A stretch of 26,050 nt of DNA from positions 1 to 26,050 of the forward strand of contig JAUXFJ010000001.1 in NCBI GenBank assembly GCA_030620065.1. Direction: 5' to 3'. Each line of letters starts with the position of its first letter. Position 1 is the stretch's first letter. The position numbers and the translations under genes were made by a program. The notes beneath the pieces were generated by a model, which was given only the letters and a program-made list of their open reading frames with translations, was not told the DNA's origin and searched no databases. Of this stretch, positions 25,125 through 26,050 are shown piece by piece. The DNA is from Anaerolineaceae bacterium. Lineage in GTDB: Bacteria > Chloroflexota > Anaerolineae > Anaerolineales > Anaerolineaceae.

Positions 25125-25334
25125 ATGCCTTTATATGAATATGTCTGTTCAGACTGCGGGTCAGAATTCGAAAAACTAGTCAGCTTTTCTGATACCAACA
25201 TTAATTCCCCCGAATGCCCTGAGTGCAGCTCCAAAAACACAAAAAAACGTCTTTCGGTGATCGCCTCACTGGGCTCATCCTCAAATCAGAATGCTTCAAG
25301 CGCTTCCTGCGGCAGCTCCGGCGGGTTTAGCTGA
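25125..25334 (+). CDS. FmdB-family zinc-ribbon protein
   Basis: A 69-residue protein of the FmdB/CxxC_CxxC_SSSS family. It opens with MPLYEYVCSDCGSEFEKL and has two zinc knuckles (C8/C11 and C31/C34), followed by KKRLSVIASLGSSS and a Ser/Gly-rich end with a further Cys (SASCGSSGGFS). Members are small putative regulatory or zinc-binding proteins whose biochemical role is not established. Its spacing from the AAAGGG upstream is long (about 14 bases), so translation may be modest. It is the first gene after the operator-controlled promoter and precedes the CsoR/CstR-family gene by 50 bp. Confidence 0.88.
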   Translation: MPLYEYVCSDCGSEFEKLVSFSDTNINSPECPECSSKNTKKRLSVIASLGSSSNQNASSASCGSSGGFS

Positions 25335-25384
25335 GCAGGCTGACTCAATGCTGAACCGGGTGTTCAGAGATGATTGGTGAAATA

Positions 25385-25669
25385 ATGCAAATTAACGATC
25401 CAAAGGTTAAATCTAAAATCAAAAGCCGTCTGGCACGCATCGAAGGCCAACTACGCGGTATTCAAAAGATGATCGATGAGGAGCGAGACTGTCGTGAGAT
25501 CATGCAACAATTGATCGCCGTGCGTTCAGCTATACATGCGTCCAGTCTTACATTTATGCGTGAGGTAGCCAGTGATTGCATGCTTAATTTAGAAGATCAA
25601 AACGATCCACAATCGTGGCAAGCCACACTGAATGAAATTATCGATCTACTAGGTAAAGTCTCTGCTTAG
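25385..25669 (+). CDS. CsoR/RcnR/CstR-family transcriptional repressor
   Basis: A 94-residue all-helical repressor of the DUF156 family. Family landmarks are KIKSRLARIEGQLRGIQKMIDEERDCREIMQQL and AVRSAIHASS, here split across helices 1-2. In CsoR numbering, C36 and C65 are present but His61 is replaced by Val. That C/V/C pattern lacks the Cu(I) site of CsoR and resembles persulfide-sensing CstR (C31/C60 in Staphylococcus), which would use the two thiols directly. The ATG at 25385 is preferred to that at 25370, because it puts the cysteine at family position 36 and has GGTGA upstream. It lies between the zinc-ribbon gene and the OsmC-family gene, under an operator-covered promoter. The effector (persulfide, aldehyde or metal) is inference. 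Confidence 0.88.
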   Translation: MQINDPKVKSKIKSRLARIEGQLRGIQKMIDEERDCREIMQQLIAVRSAIHASSLTFMREVASDCMLNLEDQNDPQSWQATLNEIIDLLGKVSA

Positions 25670-25694
25670 AATCAAAGCAGAATATGGAGAATTC

Positions 25695-26050
25695 ATGGCA
25701 AATAACACAACTTTAAGATGGCTCCCAAATGGTAAACGTTTTATTTCCACCGATTCAACCGGCCATTCGGTCGTATTATCCACACCTGATGAAAATACGG
25801 GTATGAAAGCCTCCGAGCTGATCCTCTCCGCTCTGGCAGCTTGCACTTCTGTAGATGTAATCGAGATCCTGCAGAAAAAACGCACCCCGCTAACACATCT
25901 CGAAGTCAATGTCACTGCCGAACAAGATCAAGACCCACCCTGGGCTTTTCGCAAGATCCACCTGAACTATATATTGAAAGGTGAAGGCTTGAACGAAAAG
26001 AATGTTGCACAGGCAATTGAACTCTCCCAGCAGAAATATTGCTCCGTGGC
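25695..26050 (+). CDS. OsmC-family protein, partial
   Basis: The first 118 residues of an OsmC/YhfA-like protein, cut by the right window edge. It shows both conserved cysteines: C50 in ALAACTSVDVIEIL and C116 in SQQKYCSVA. Both sit at the positions that form the redox centre of OsmC/Ohr thiol peroxidases. The GMKASELILSAL segment and the helix LNEKNVAQAIELSQQKY also fit. Family members reduce organic or fatty-acid hydroperoxides, while some YhfA-like members have no proven substrate. The ATG at 25695 has GGAGA four bases upstream. It follows the repressor gene by 25 bp, so it is probably in the same operon and induced with it. Confidence 0.88.
   Translation, partial: MANNTTLRWLPNGKRFISTDSTGHSVVLSTPDENTGMKASELILSALAACTSVDVIEILQKKRTPLTHLEVNVTAEQDQDPPWAFRKIHLNYILKGEGLNEKNVAQAIELSQQKYCSV

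Overview
The window is a dense stretch of bacterial chromosome (about 45-48% GC by eye) of housekeeping and metabolic genes. It shows no phage, insertion sequence, CRISPR array, rRNA or tRNA gene. The gene set suggests an anaerobic member of the Chloroflexota, most likely Anaerolineae. The grounds are a CIRCE-controlled hrcA-grpE-dnaK-dnaJ-prmA operon, DnaD-like and DnaC/DnaI-like loader genes beside dnaB, a sodium-pump acyl-CoA decarboxylase, lysine 2,3-aminomutase, and a PP2C-like/propeller membrane protein. This placement is inference; a Firmicutes-like lineage is the main alternative.

Layout. Positions 1-2536 (minus): replication initiation genes, in transcription order dnaB, a DnaD-domain gene and a DnaC/DnaI-like ATPase cut by the window edge. 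Positions 2667-3221 (minus): a bifunctional-nuclease (DUF151) protein with its own promoter and a palindrome at the predicted start site. Positions 3558-4226 (plus): an OmpR-type regulator whose receiver lacks all the phosphorylation residues. Positions 4299-7795 (minus): a four-gene operon encoding carboxyltransferase, small membrane subunit, biotin carrier and sodium-pump beta subunit, that is, a methylmalonyl-CoA-decarboxylase-type Na+ pump. Positions 8092-10482 (minus): a large membrane protein with a degenerate PP2C-like domain. Next come a CelD/FemAB-like acetyltransferase (plus, possibly leaderless) and a class I methyltransferase with an extra C-terminal domain (minus).

Positions 13127-19015 (plus) are the heat-shock operon: a consensus promoter, an extended CIRCE operator, then hrcA, grpE, dnaK, dnaJ and prmA. 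The HrcA repressor encoded first should bind the CIRCE element in front of its own operon. Positions 19078-20418 (minus) hold kamA, which lacks the usual zinc cysteines. Then follow a small membrane protein, a terminator, and pheS-pheT (minus). The right end (plus) is an operon with a consensus promoter overlapped by a 16-bp inverted repeat, encoding an FmdB-type zinc ribbon, a CsoR/CstR-family repressor with a two-cysteine (C36/C65) fingerprint, and an OsmC-family protein cut by the window edge. That operon looks like a self-regulated sulfur- or oxidant-stress unit.

No single feature is clearly a new system. The best leads are the CstR-like operon, the zinc-less KamA, the PP2C-like/propeller protein and the phosphorylation-dead regulator.
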